Below, one piece after another: positions 54,084-62,641 of a stretch of DNA of 64,000 bases. Source of the DNA: Methylobacterium oryzae (GTDB lineage: Bacteria > Pseudomonadota > Alphaproteobacteria > Rhizobiales > Beijerinckiaceae); contig NZ_CP090349.1 in NCBI RefSeq assembly GCF_021398735.1, forward strand, positions 186,001-250,000. Reading direction: 5' to 3'. A program made the translations under genes and the position numbers. Under the pieces are notes generated by a model, which was not told the DNA's origin, searched no databases, and saw only the letters and a program-made list of their open reading frames with translations. How positions within the stretch are numbered: the first letter of the stretch is position 1; the number at the start of each line of letters is the position of its first letter.

Positions 54084-54512
54084 CTCTTCACCTTTGCCGC
54101 TCAGCCAAGAGCCACATTCTTGCCACAAAATCTTAAGTTGCAATAGCTCAGGTTGCGGAGGCTGATTGCTTGGTTACCCCCGACAGCGAAACAGCCCGCT
54201 ATCTGATAGGGCGCAGCATGGCTGAGTAGGCTGTCGGCGCAGATGGATCGCATTAATTTGTCGAGAGGATCAGAAGCACTCGTTGGGCTCAGTGATCCGG
54301 CCCAGCAGCGGGCGCGTTCGCTGCAAAAACATCAATCTCTGCGCCCTGGAATGCTGGACTTGCCCAATCGCGCCGCGGCCCAAGCGTCGACGCGCATACG
54401 TGGCCCCAGAATGACGAGACGTCCAATTGCGCGTGACTCTATGCCCCTGTAACTTGCGATAAGCGTCATTCTCGAAAGTTATGGTCGAGCGGCATGAAAG
54501 GGGCGGAATGAA
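54084..54512. other. Intergenic region
   Basis: No gene I can support. It must include the protease promoter. Confidence 0.45.
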
Positions 54513-54764
54513 ATGAAGCCTCAGCTATCTTCGCCCGCTGACGCGTTCGCGCCACTTCGCGATGCCGCGTCGAGCGCCGCCCGCAATCTCGGCCTGACCT
54601 GCGCGCCGTGGCAGCTCTCGCCCGAGCACTGGCAACGCGTGCTCAATGCCGTCGAGGCGCGAGCAAGGATGCGAGGGCTTGGACTGCCTTTCGGCTGGCG
54701 GGACGAATTGGCCGTCCAGATCGGCCGCACGGAAGCCGACGCCCACGCTGGGCCGGAAAGCTAG
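54513..54764 (+). CDS. Hypothetical protein, 83 aa
   Basis: A soluble helical protein (AASSAARNLGLTCAPWQLSP; VLNAVEARARMRGLGLPFGW). It has an ATG start and sits 2 bp before the next gene, which starts a compact group leading to the integrase. Confidence 0.55.
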   Translation: MKPQLSSPADAFAPLRDAASSAARNLGLTCAPWQLSPEHWQRVLNAVEARARMRGLGLPFGWRDELAVQIGRTEADAHAGPES

Positions 54765-54766
54765 CC

Positions 54767-55105
54767 ATGAGTAGTGGCTCGCTCGACCGCTCGCCTACCA
54801 TCGCCCTCATTGACGGTACGACCGGCGCTCGGCTGCCAACCAAGCCCGCTCACGGTAGCCCGTGCAACGGCTGCGGGCTGTGCTGCACTATGGAGCCTTG
54901 CGGCATAGCCCGTGAGTTCATCCCCGATCATCCAGAGGAGGGGCCGTGCCTCGCCCTCGAATGGGAGGCGGGCCGGTTCTCCTGCGGCATGATCCGTCGG
55001 CCCAGCCACTACATGCGGCTCCCGAACGATTGGGCGGATAGCGTACTCGGCGACATGATTGCGAACGCCCTTGGCGCCGGCCGAGGCTGCGATGCCGAGA
55101 TCTGA
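54767..55105 (+). CDS. Small CxxCxxCC metal-binding-type protein
   Basis: A 112-aa protein with the Cys cluster [15 protein letters not shown], the start of the YkgJ/CxxCxxCC family (Fe/Zn-chelating, unknown function), and a later SCGMIRRP. It overlaps the integrase start by 14 nt, indicating coupled translation. Confidence 0.7.
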   Translation: MSSGSLDRSPTIALIDGTTGARLPTKPAHGSPCNGCGLCCTMEPCGIAREFIPDHPEEGPCLALEWEAGRFSCGMIRRPSHYMRLPNDWADSVLGDMIANALGAGRGCDAEI

Positions 55106-56288
55106 CCAACAGCCTGCAAAGTTTTACGGAGAGGCCGCGAAACCCTTGGCCGAGGTTCTCCCCAGATCGGGGGAAAATCCTTCGGTTGAGGCTCTTGCGG
55201 TCCCCGGAAACAACCTACCGACCGAAGCCGCTGCGATAGTCCGCGCCTATCAACGTGCCAGTAAGGCCGATGCGACCGTACGCGCCTACACGTCGGATGC
55301 CCGAGTGTTTCAGGACTGGTGCGCCCAGTTCGGCTTCCAGTCCCTGCCGGCGAGCCCTGAGGCCGTAGCTGCCTTCATCGTCTCGGAAGCCGAGAATGGT
55401 CGTGCCGCCTCGACGCTCGGCCGGCGGCTCGCTGCAATCCGGTACGCGCACAAGCTGGCGAGAGCAGCCGACCCGACAGATGATGAAGGCGTGCGGGCCG
55501 CCATGAAGGGCGCCAGACGCAAGGTGGGCGTCGCGCCGACACAGAAGGCTGCCGCGACGGCTGAGATCCTGGCCGCACTCCTGATGCGGACGCCGGACAC
55601 GCTAACGGGCAAGCGCGATCGGGCCTTGCTCGCTCTCGGCTTCGCAGGAGCCTTCCGCCGATCCGAGCTGGTGGCGCTCGACGTCGAGGACCTGCGCGAC
55701 GATCCAGAAGGCCTGCGCGTCCTGGTCCGCCGAGGCAAGACGGACCAGGAGGGTAGCGGGTTCGAGAAGGCCATCCCGCACGGGCGCTTCATCCGCCCCG
55801 TCGCCCTGGTGCGCGAATGGCTGGACGCGGCTGGGATCACGTCGGGCCCGGTGTTCCGGCCAGTGTCTCGGTCGGGGAGGGTGCGCAAATCTGCGCAGGG
55901 GGGCAACGAGGGGGTGTTGAGCACCCACCCCTTTGGGGATGGGGTGCAGGTCCAGCACCCCGCAGAGGGTGAGGAATTCCCCCACCCTTTGCATCAATCC
56001 GATGCGAAGCCGTTGCGCTCCCCCGATCCGGGGACCGCAAATCCACCCCGGCTAACGACCCAGGCCGTGGCCGACATCATCAAGAAGTACACGGCCACCG
56101 CCGGCCTCGATGCGTCGACTTTCGGCGCGCATAGCCTGAGGGCTGGCTACATCACGACCGCGGCCGAGCACGGCGCCGATCTCGCGCGGATCATGGATCA
56201 GTCCGGCCATCGGGATCCCCGAACGGTCGTTGGCTACATCCGCCGCGCCAACGCGTTCAAGAGTCATAGCGGTTCGGGGTTTCTCTGA
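55092..56288 (+). CDS. Tyrosine recombinase (integrase) with an in-frame palindromic insertion
   Basis: A 398-aa protein. The N-terminal core-binding domain is [20 protein letters not shown]. The catalytic domain has Arg in [11 protein letters not shown] (about 189-190), HSLR (H347, R350), GHRDPRT and the nucleophile Y382 in VVGYIRR. Between about residues 262 and 320 there is an extra Gly/Pro/His-rich stretch ([18 protein letters not shown]) without counterpart in the family as I know it, encoded by DNA full of inverted repeats. It is probably the integrase of this accessory region. The ATG at 55092 is chosen. Confidence 0.85.
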   Translation: MPRSDQQPAKFYGEAAKPLAEVLPRSGENPSVEALAVPGNNLPTEAAAIVRAYQRASKADATVRAYTSDARVFQDWCAQFGFQSLPASPEAVAAFIVSEAENGRAASTLGRRLAAIRYAHKLARAADPTDDEGVRAAMKGARRKVGVAPTQKAAATAEILAALLMRTPDTLTGKRDRALLALGFAGAFRRSELVALDVEDLRDDPEGLRVLVRRGKTDQEGSGFEKAIPHGRFIRPVALVREWLDAAGITSGPVFRPVSRSGRVRKSAQGGNEGVLSTHPFGDGVQVQHPAEGEEFPHPLHQSDAKPLRSPDPGTANPPRLTTQAVADIIKKYTATAGLDASTFGAHSLRAGYITTAAEHGADLARIMDQSGHRDPRTVVGYIRRANAFKSHSGSGFL

Positions 56289-56296
56289 GAGGCAAC

Positions 56297-56614
56297 ATGG
56301 ACGGTAAGCTCGACCCATCATTCCGGGGAAAGACGGACAGCCAGCACCTCGAAGACGGCATTGTGGTCACCTTCGATCACGCTCTTCCAGATAAGTGGGC
56401 GGACAAGACCACGGTCTATATCGATCACCCATCTGGGGCTGAGACCACACTCTGGAACGAAGAGCACGAGACGACGGACACTTTCAGCTTCAAGCCGTTC
56501 GATTGGGTGACCCTTCACGTCAACCTAATCAAGTTCGAAGCGACCAAGCTGAAGGTACAGATCGTGGGGGAAGACAAGAGACCTCACATCGATCTCGCTC
56601 CTCCCAAGGCTTGA
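56297..56614 (+). CDS. Hypothetical protein, 105 aa
   Basis: A soluble beta-rich protein (TVYIDHPSGAETTLWNEEHE; TFSFKPFDWVTLHVNLIKFE). No family is recognised. It starts 8 bp after the integrase stop. Confidence 0.6.
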   Translation: MDGKLDPSFRGKTDSQHLEDGIVVTFDHALPDKWADKTTVYIDHPSGAETTLWNEEHETTDTFSFKPFDWVTLHVNLIKFEATKLKVQIVGEDKRPHIDLAPPKA

Positions 56615-56635
56615 ACGCCGATTGAAATCGAGCCG

Positions 56636-56902
56636 ATGTCGAAGAGCAGCCCCAGGCAGTCCATTCCCTACGGCGCGTGGCCGATGGAGATGCGGGCCGA
56701 CATGGCCGCTGCTTTCTGTGACGAGCCGAGCGTCGAGGCGTTCAAAGCCAAGGTCGAGCGTGGGATCTACTCGCAGCCGGTCAGGCAGAAGGGTTGTCTC
56801 CCGAAATGGCACCGGGAGCGCCTGACCCACGACATCGCCCGACGGCACGGATTGCAGCACGAGCTACCGCTGCTCCGAAAGAACCTTGAGCATCTGATCT
56901 GA
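56636..56902 (+). CDS. Phage-type small DNA-binding-like protein, 88 aa
   Basis: MRADMAAAFCDEPSVEAFKA, then GCLPKWHRERLTHDIARRHG. The first half resembles the HTH of excisionase-like or phage regulatory proteins found near integrases. The assignment rests on resemblance only. Confidence 0.6.
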   Translation: MSKSSPRQSIPYGAWPMEMRADMAAAFCDEPSVEAFKAKVERGIYSQPVRQKGCLPKWHRERLTHDIARRHGLQHELPLLRKNLEHLI

Positions 56903-56914
56903 CCGGAGCGCCCT

Positions 56915-57703
56915 ATGAGCGACGACGAAGAGCAACCGCAACGCCCGAAGCCCGACGGCCGCCAGAAGGACGCCATGGACAGGGCCATGAAGCGCTACGA
57001 TGCGCGATCCGAGCCCTTGGCCTTCGCCGATCAGCCCGAGGGGACCAACAAGCTCAGCATCTCGGGCAAGCACAGTGACCGGGCCGGGCATGTGCTGCAT
57101 CTGCTCGACACGTTCGGCACGGCCTCGGCCGAGTTCGCGCAGAACAGCGTCGGGCAGGTGGCGGCCGTAATGCGAAGCCGCGGCGAGGCTCGACCCGATG
57201 ATACGTCACTGAACGCGGGCATCGGAGCCGTCAGCGGGATCGCGCCTGAGAACGAGATCGAGGCTATGCTCGCGGTGCAGATGGTCGGCACCCACGCGGT
57301 GGCGATGGAGATGCTGACGAAGGCCAAGCTGGCGAGCACGACCGACCAGCTAGAGCGGTACGGCGCCCTCGCGACCAAGCTGCTGCGCACCTACACGACG
57401 CAGATTGACGCCCTGTCCAAGCTCCGGCGCAAGGGCGAACAGACCGTGCGAGTCGAGCACGTCCACGTCTACGAAGGCGGTCAGGCGATCGTCGGCAACG
57501 TCACCCAAGGGGGGAGGGGTCACCTCGAAAATGGACATCAAGCCCATGCACCTACCGACCCGCGAGCCCTCGCAGTTGCGCCTGTCAGCCCGGTGCTGTG
57601 CCACGACCCGGCGCGGGACGTTCTGCCTGTCGCCAGCGGTGAGCGGGAAGGCCCGGTGCCGAATGCACGGCGGCGCCAAGGGAAGCGGCGCTCCGAAGGG
57701 TAG
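56915..57703 (+). CDS. Phage-associated hypothetical protein, 262 aa
   Basis: The middle part (MLAVQMVGTHAVAMEMLTKA; ATKLLRTYTTQIDALSKLRR) and EQTVRVEHVHVYEGGQAIVG match a small protein common in alphaproteobacterial prophages. After a GGGGGG run near 57509 the frame continues as a basic tail (REGPVPNARRRQGKRRSEG) that shares its DNA with the next gene in another frame. The tail may be native or the product of a frameshift. Confidence 0.65.
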   Translation: MSDDEEQPQRPKPDGRQKDAMDRAMKRYDARSEPLAFADQPEGTNKLSISGKHSDRAGHVLHLLDTFGTASAEFAQNSVGQVAAVMRSRGEARPDDTSLNAGIGAVSGIAPENEIEAMLAVQMVGTHAVAMEMLTKAKLASTTDQLERYGALATKLLRTYTTQIDALSKLRRKGEQTVRVEHVHVYEGGQAIVGNVTQGGRGHLENGHQAHAPTDPRALAVAPVSPVLCHDPARDVLPVASGEREGPVPNARRRQGKRRSEG

Positions 57704-57818
57704 TCAGAACGGCCGGTACCGGCACGGGATGCGAACTCAGGAAGCGCAGGCCGAGCGGCGTCAGGTTCGAGCGATCATTGCCGAATGGCGCGAGGTATCG
57801 AAGCTGCTCACAGTATGA
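57531..57818 (+). CDS. HGGxxGSGAPKG-motif phage protein, 95 aa
   Basis: The product (CRMHGGAKGSGAPKGSQNG, then MRTQEAQAERRQVRAIIAEW) is a well-known small prophage type with a Cys-containing, Gly-rich motif. It has its own GGAGGGG before the ATG. It overlaps the preceding gene by 173 bp in a different frame. Confidence 0.65.
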   Translation: MDIKPMHLPTREPSQLRLSARCCATTRRGTFCLSPAVSGKARCRMHGGAKGSGAPKGSQNGRYRHGMRTQEAQAERRQVRAIIAEWREVSKLLTV

Positions 57819-58190
57819 CGATCGGCCGTTTCGGGAGCAATACGCACGCACGCGCGCGCGAGGCTCGACGATGAGCTAAAATGAGCTAAGCGGATTGGCC
57901 GCGCGAGAGGGCCACAGAGTCCGCAAAGCGATTATCAATGAGCGGCTTAGCCCCGTTCATCCGTTAGCATGCTGAGCGTCCAAAATGGACAAGCGGGCTG
58001 TGCACCAACCAATGGAAATCAAAGGCAGCACGATAGGTTTGGTAGGCCGGGGCAGTTGGCCCGGGCAGCCTTAGTGGTGCAATTCCGACGCTTGGTCCCG
58101 CCGTGAGCGTCTCGTCTCGACCCGACGCAGACGTTCACGATCAACCCGGCTGACACTATAAGCGGACGTAGCAGAGCCCTGGAGGCCCGC
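57819..58190. other. Intergenic region with short repeats
   Basis: A CG-alternating tract (near 57850-57863) and a tandem ATGAGCTAA-A repeat (near 57871-57890) are visible. I see no gene. Confidence 0.45.
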
Positions 58191-58718
58191 ATGCTCGTCG
58201 TCCTCGGCGGACTACCCGGCACAGGCAAGACGACCCTGGGGAAGGCCCTCGCCGTCAGACGTTCGGCTGCCTACGTCCGCGTGGACGAGATCGAGCATGC
58301 GCTGACTCACCATGCGAAGCTCGGCCCCGAGATCGGTGCGGCAGGTTACATGGTAGCCTTCGCCGTTGCCGCATCGAACCTCAGGCTCGGCAGTCTCGTG
58401 ATCACTGACAGCGTCAATCCAGTCCCAGCGAGCCGGCAGGGGTGGCAGGACGTGGCGCGCGGAGAGGCCGCGCACCTCCTCGAGATCGAGGTCATCTGTA
58501 GCAATGTGGTGGAGCATCGACGCCGCGTCGAGACCAGAACCGCGGACATAGCCGGGTTCGAGCTTCCCTCTTGGTCGTCAGTCATGGGACGCGACTACGT
58601 GCCGTGGACATCGCCCAGGCTAGTAGTGGATACGGCTCTTCTCACGCGGGACGAGGCGGTCGCCGCGATCGAGGCCGCGATCAACGGATTATCCGGAGGG
58701 GTGCCCCCAACCTCCTGA
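58191..58718 (+). CDS. P-loop kinase-like protein
   Basis: A 175-aa protein with Walker A GGLPGTGKTTLGK at residues 6-18, an acidic DEIEHAL on the following strand and ITDSVNP near the position of Walker B. It resembles the AAA_33/zeta-toxin-like nucleoside or polynucleotide kinase group. No antitoxin gene is adjacent. The substrate is unknown. Confidence 0.8.
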   Translation: MLVVLGGLPGTGKTTLGKALAVRRSAAYVRVDEIEHALTHHAKLGPEIGAAGYMVAFAVAASNLRLGSLVITDSVNPVPASRQGWQDVARGEAAHLLEIEVICSNVVEHRRRVETRTADIAGFELPSWSSVMGRDYVPWTSPRLVVDTALLTRDEAVAAIEAAINGLSGGVPPTS

Positions 58719-59021
58719 GCGGCGGTCCACCTTCTCCCGATGCGGACGGGCCACTGCCGACCCGGCATGGTCATTCAACGCCTGCAGCCGGGATCCCCAA
58801 AGCAGACGAAGCCCACAACCGCTGGAAGGCGACTTTCGACCTTTGTTTCTTCTGGGATGCGCTCGTTGGGAGGGTGCCTCTGAGCTCCTTCGCTGCCGGC
58901 GAGACACATAGGCACGGGTTGAACCCAATCGCTTTCAATGCAATAGGCCCGGCAGGGTGCGCGGTCCGTCTAGTCGGGCCGGCAGGTCGAGCGCTGGTCG
59001 GGCCGCCAGCGCCGGAGACCC
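58719..59021. other. Intergenic region
   Basis: Boundary between the accessory region and the ion-transport group. I see no gene, tRNA or clear attachment site. Confidence 0.4.
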
Positions 59022-60227
59022 GTGCTCGTGCCGTCCCATTCCTACGCCGTTCCGCGGCGTCGCCGCCCCGTGTCGGCGCTTCGCGACATCCTAGTCAGCG
59101 AGGCTGGCGGCGGCCTCGTCCTGATGGCCAGTGCCGCGCTGGCGCTGGCGGTGGCCAACTCGCCTCTGTCGGACACCTACTTCGCCGCGCTCAAGGCCTA
59201 TCTCGGCCCGCTCTCGGTCCTGCACTGGGTGAACGACGCCCTGATGGCGGTGTTCTTCCTGCTCGTCGGGCTGGAGATCAAGCGCGAGGTGCTCGACGGG
59301 CGCCTGCGCACGTGGCCCGACCGGATCCTGCCGGGGCTGGCTGCGCTCGGCGGCATGGCCGCGCCGGCAATCGTCTACGCCGCGGTGAACTGGCACTCGC
59401 CTGACACGCTGCGGGGCTGGGCCATACCGGCCGCCACAGACATCGCCTTCGCGCTCGGCGTCCTGGCGCTGCTCGGATCCCGGGTGCCAGTCTCCCTCAA
59501 GATCTTCCTGACGGCGCTCGCCATCATCGACGACCTCGGCGCCGTGCTGATCATCGCCCTGTTCTACACCGCCGACCTGTCGCTCCCGATGCTGGGCGGG
59601 GCTGCCGCGACGCTCGCCGTGCTCTACGGGCTCAACAAGGCCGGCGTGGCGCGCCTGTGGCCCTACCTGCTGCTCGGCGTCGTGCTGTGGGTGTTCGTCC
59701 TCGCATCGGGCATTCACGCGACCATCGCCGGCGTGTTGCTGGCCCTGACGGTGCCCCTGCGCCTCAGCGTGGGTAAGCCGGACGATCCGACTTCGCCCCT
59801 GCACATCCTGGAACACGCGGTCCATCCCTGGTCTGCCTACCTCATCCTGCCGATCTTCGGCTTCGCCAACGCCGGCGTGTCGCTGGCGGGGATCACGCCG
59901 CACATGCTCCTCGACCCCGTGACGCTGGGGGTGGCGCTCGGCCTGTTCGTGGGCAAGCAGATCGGCGTGTTCGGCCTCGTCCTCGCCGCTGTGAAGCTCG
60001 GGCTGGCGCAGCGCCCGGCCCATGCCGGCTGGTGGCAGGTCTACGGCGTTTCGCTCCTGTGCGGCGTCGGCTTCACCATGAGCCTGTTCATCGGTCTGCT
60101 CGCCTTCGCAAACGCGCCTGAGCTTGAGGCCGAGACCAAAGTCGGCGTGCTGATCGGCTCGCTGGCCTGCATGGCCGCCGGAGCGCTGGTGCTGCGGTTC
60201 GCCCCGGCCCGCCCGTCCCACCGCTGA
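59022..60227 (+). CDS. nhaA: Na+/H+ antiporter NhaA
   Basis: A 401-aa inner-membrane protein with the NhaA fold. The ion-binding Asp pair is in [10 protein letters not shown] (D170, D171). [13 protein letters not shown] and [20 protein letters not shown] are present, and [14 protein letters not shown] marks the unwound helix region. It exports Na+ or Li+ in exchange for protons at alkaline pH. A GTG start is used, though a shorter start is possible. It heads a plus-strand group of ion-transport genes. Confidence 0.95.
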   Translation: MLVPSHSYAVPRRRRPVSALRDILVSEAGGGLVLMASAALALAVANSPLSDTYFAALKAYLGPLSVLHWVNDALMAVFFLLVGLEIKREVLDGRLRTWPDRILPGLAALGGMAAPAIVYAAVNWHSPDTLRGWAIPAATDIAFALGVLALLGSRVPVSLKIFLTALAIIDDLGAVLIIALFYTADLSLPMLGGAAATLAVLYGLNKAGVARLWPYLLLGVVLWVFVLASGIHATIAGVLLALTVPLRLSVGKPDDPTSPLHILEHAVHPWSAYLILPIFGFANAGVSLAGITPHMLLDPVTLGVALGLFVGKQIGVFGLVLAAVKLGLAQRPAHAGWWQVYGVSLLCGVGFTMSLFIGLLAFANAPELEAETKVGVLIGSLACMAAGALVLRFAPARPSHR

Positions 60228-60296
60228 GCCGGGACCGGCCGCGCCCCGACCATGCGCGGCCGCCTCGATCGACCTCCCAGAACCAAGTGAAGCATC

Positions 60297-60473
60297 ATGC
60301 CTCGTCAGTTCCCGCGGCGTCGTCCCGGCGCCATCGAGGGCCGTCTCTCCGACCTCATCCTCGCCCTCACTGGGGTCCTGCTCCTCGGGATGGGGATGCT
60401 GATGCTGCTGTCGTGGCTATCGGGGGATGCCGAGGGCGCCATGGCCGGTTACGGCATGACATCGAACTCCTGA
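60297..60473 (+). CDS. Small membrane protein, 58 aa
   Basis: ATG start, a basic N-terminus (MPRQFPRRRPGAIEGRL), one Leu/Met-rich membrane helix (LILALTGVLLLGMGMLMLL) and a polar tail (SGDAEGAMAGYGMT). It lies between nhaA and the channel gene and may assist one of them; no family is recognised. Confidence 0.5.
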   Translation: MPRQFPRRRPGAIEGRLSDLILALTGVLLLGMGMLMLLSWLSGDAEGAMAGYGMTSNS

Positions 60474-60501
60474 GGTTCACTCCCTGCCGATCCGACGACC
60501 G

Positions 60502-61272
60502 ATGACGACGTTCACCGCGACGCTGCGCGAACTCTATGAGGAGGACACCGGACGCGCGCACCGCTTCCGCTACGCCCTGCTCGTGTTCGACGTGGCGACC
60601 ATCGCCTTCGTGGTCGTCACTTCGTTCCTGCCGCTGAGCCCATGGATCGTCGCCTGCGACGTAGCGGTGGGCCTGTGCGTGCTCCTCGACTTCGCCGGCC
60701 GCCTGCTCGTCAGCCGCGCGCCGCTGCGCGAGTTCCGTCACCTCAGCACCTGGGCGGACCTCGTGGCGGTGGCGTCGTTCCTCGCCCCATTGCTGGTCGA
60801 GGGCGTCGGCTTCCTGCGCATCCTGCGGACGCTGCGCATGCTGCGCACCTACCACCTGCTGGAGCGGCTGCGGCAGGACAGCGGCCTGTTCCGCCGCAAC
60901 GAGGACGCGATCCTGGCCGCGACCAACCTCGTGGTCTTCGTTTTCACGATGACCGGCATCGTCTACGCCACCCAGCACGACCACAACCCGGCTATCCAGA
61001 CGCCGGTCGACGCGCTGTACTTTACGGTCACCTCGCTGACGACGACGGGCTACGGCGACATCACCCTGCCGGGCCCGACAGGTCGGCTGCTGTCGGTGTT
61101 CGTGATGATCTGCGGTGTGACGCTGTTCTTCCGCCTCGCGCAGGTGGTGCTCCGACCCTACAAGGTGCGCTTTCCCTGCACCGCCTGCGGTCTGCAGCGG
61201 CACGAGCCGGATGCCGTGCACTGCAAGGCCTGTGGCAACATCCTGAACATCCCCGACGAGGGAGCCTACTAG
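60502..61272 (+). CDS. Voltage-gated-type potassium channel with C-terminal zinc ribbon
   Basis: A 256-aa six-helix channel. S4 carries regularly spaced Arg (LRILRTLRMLR, 105-115), the pore helix and filter read LTTTGYGDI (filter TGYGD), and S6 follows. After S6 comes PCTACGLQRHEPDAVHCKAC, a four-Cys zinc ribbon (C226, C229, C241, C244), an uncommon tail that may sense redox or bind metal. It shares its last 4 bp with the convergent DUF2254 gene (CTAG, 61269-61272). Confidence 0.9.
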   Translation: MTTFTATLRELYEEDTGRAHRFRYALLVFDVATIAFVVVTSFLPLSPWIVACDVAVGLCVLLDFAGRLLVSRAPLREFRHLSTWADLVAVASFLAPLLVEGVGFLRILRTLRMLRTYHLLERLRQDSGLFRRNEDAILAATNLVVFVFTMTGIVYATQHDHNPAIQTPVDALYFTVTSLTTTGYGDITLPGPTGRLLSVFVMICGVTLFFRLAQVVLRPYKVRFPCTACGLQRHEPDAVHCKACGNILNIPDEGAY

Positions 61273-62558
61273 CCGTCGGAGGCAATGTCGCGGAAGCGCC
61301 GGTAGCGGTCCTCCAGGTCGGCGAGGTCGGACGGGTCCGCCACGTCGCGGCGGGCCGCGGCGATAACGAGGCCGGCATGGCGAGAGAGTTCCGCCGCCCG
61401 GTCGGGCCGCCTCTCGACCTCGGCGACGCGGGCGAGCACGTCGAGCATCCGGCCGAGCACGTGCACCGAGCCGGCCGCGTTCTGCCGGATCATGTGGAAC
61501 ATGGCATCGCACAGCCCGTCGTAGTCCGTGACCGGATGGACGAGAACGGCTTGGCCGTCGCGCAACACCACGCCGGTCGGCAGGTGCCTCGGCGCGATCC
61601 GGCACAGGGCGTCGCCGAGGTGGTCGACGACGCTCCCGGCGGTGAACGGGTCGTTGATGCCGGGTGAGAGCGCCCGGACCGCGATCTCGACCAACTGCCG
61701 GACCGAGTATTCCGCATCCTGGAGCGCGGCGGGGCGGCGGCCCAGCGTCACCGCGTCGAGGACGGCGGCCTCGGCCCCATCGACTGGCGCGGACAGGAAC
61801 GCGACGGGAAAGCCGCTCGGCACATAGTCGCCGGGCCGCACCCGCAGGATGACCGTGACCCCGCGCTCCTGGGCCCAGTCTGCTAAGGCGTCCTCGTCGA
61901 GGGCCTGGATGTAGCCGCCGCCGGTCGCGGCCACGGCCCTTCCCGTTGGCGCGTCGCCGGGACGGGCGGCACCCGGCTCGTCACGGGTATGGGTCGCGAT
62001 GGCCCTGCAGAGATCCTGCTGGACGGCGTCGACCACGGTCTCGATGTTGATGCTCGTGGCGATGTGGTGGACGAACCAGACCAGCGTGCCGACCGCGACC
62101 AGCGCCAGGACGAGGGCGCCGGTGATCGCGATGTGCGGGACGAACGGGTCCTCCTCCACCGTCCGCACCGTGCGCAGGACCATGAGCGCGTAGGCGAAGG
62201 TGCCGAGGAAGATGCCGAGCACCGTCTGGTTGCGGCCGTCTCGGATGAAGTTGCGCAGGAGACGGGGACCCATCTGCCCGGAGGCCAGGGTCAGGGCGGC
62301 GATGGTGATGGAGAAGGTCGTGCCGGCGACCCCGATGTTCGAGGAGGCGATGGCGCTGAGCAGCGCCCGCGCGCCCTCGGCCCCGCCGGAATAACCCCAG
62401 TTCGTGTCCGGCGAGGAGGGGTCGAAGCCGGCGACGTGGGCCGTCTCCAGCCAGACCCCGAACTGAGCCAACAGGATGCAGCCGAGGACGACGAGGGCCG
62501 GCCGGAGCCAGAACATGTCGCCGAGGATTTCCAGCCAGGCTTTGACGCGCGCGCTCAT
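61269..62558 (-). CDS. DUF2254 membrane protein
   Basis: A 429-aa protein with four N-terminal membrane helices (ALVVLGCILLAQFGVWLETA; FLGTFAYALMVLRTV; GALVLALVAVGTLVWFVHHI) and a large soluble C-terminal domain. Family signatures include FSITIAALTLASGQMGPRLL and RALSPGINDPFTA. The function is unknown. The ATG at 62558 is chosen (MSARVKAWLEI). It diverges from the antiporter gene. Confidence 0.9.
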   Translation of the reverse strand: MSARVKAWLEILGDMFWLRPALVVLGCILLAQFGVWLETAHVAGFDPSSPDTNWGYSGGAEGARALLSAIASSNIGVAGTTFSITIAALTLASGQMGPRLLRNFIRDGRNQTVLGIFLGTFAYALMVLRTVRTVEEDPFVPHIAITGALVLALVAVGTLVWFVHHIATSINIETVVDAVQQDLCRAIATHTRDEPGAARPGDAPTGRAVAATGGGYIQALDEDALADWAQERGVTVILRVRPGDYVPSGFPVAFLSAPVDGAEAAVLDAVTLGRRPAALQDAEYSVRQLVEIAVRALSPGINDPFTAGSVVDHLGDALCRIAPRHLPTGVVLRDGQAVLVHPVTDYDGLCDAMFHMIRQNAAGSVHVLGRMLDVLARVAEVERRPDRAAELSRHAGLVIAAARRDVADPSDLADLEDRYRRFRDIASDG

Positions 62559-62641
62559 CGTTGCGGACCGATCCCTTCCGAGCCCGGCAACGACCGGCAC
62601 GATGGGGCGTTCCGGATGACCGCTGGCGGGAAGGACGGCCC

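Noticed and set aside
54084..59021. Attachment sites around the integrase
   Set aside because: No long direct repeat or tRNA 3' end was found near the integrase or at the ends of the accessory region.
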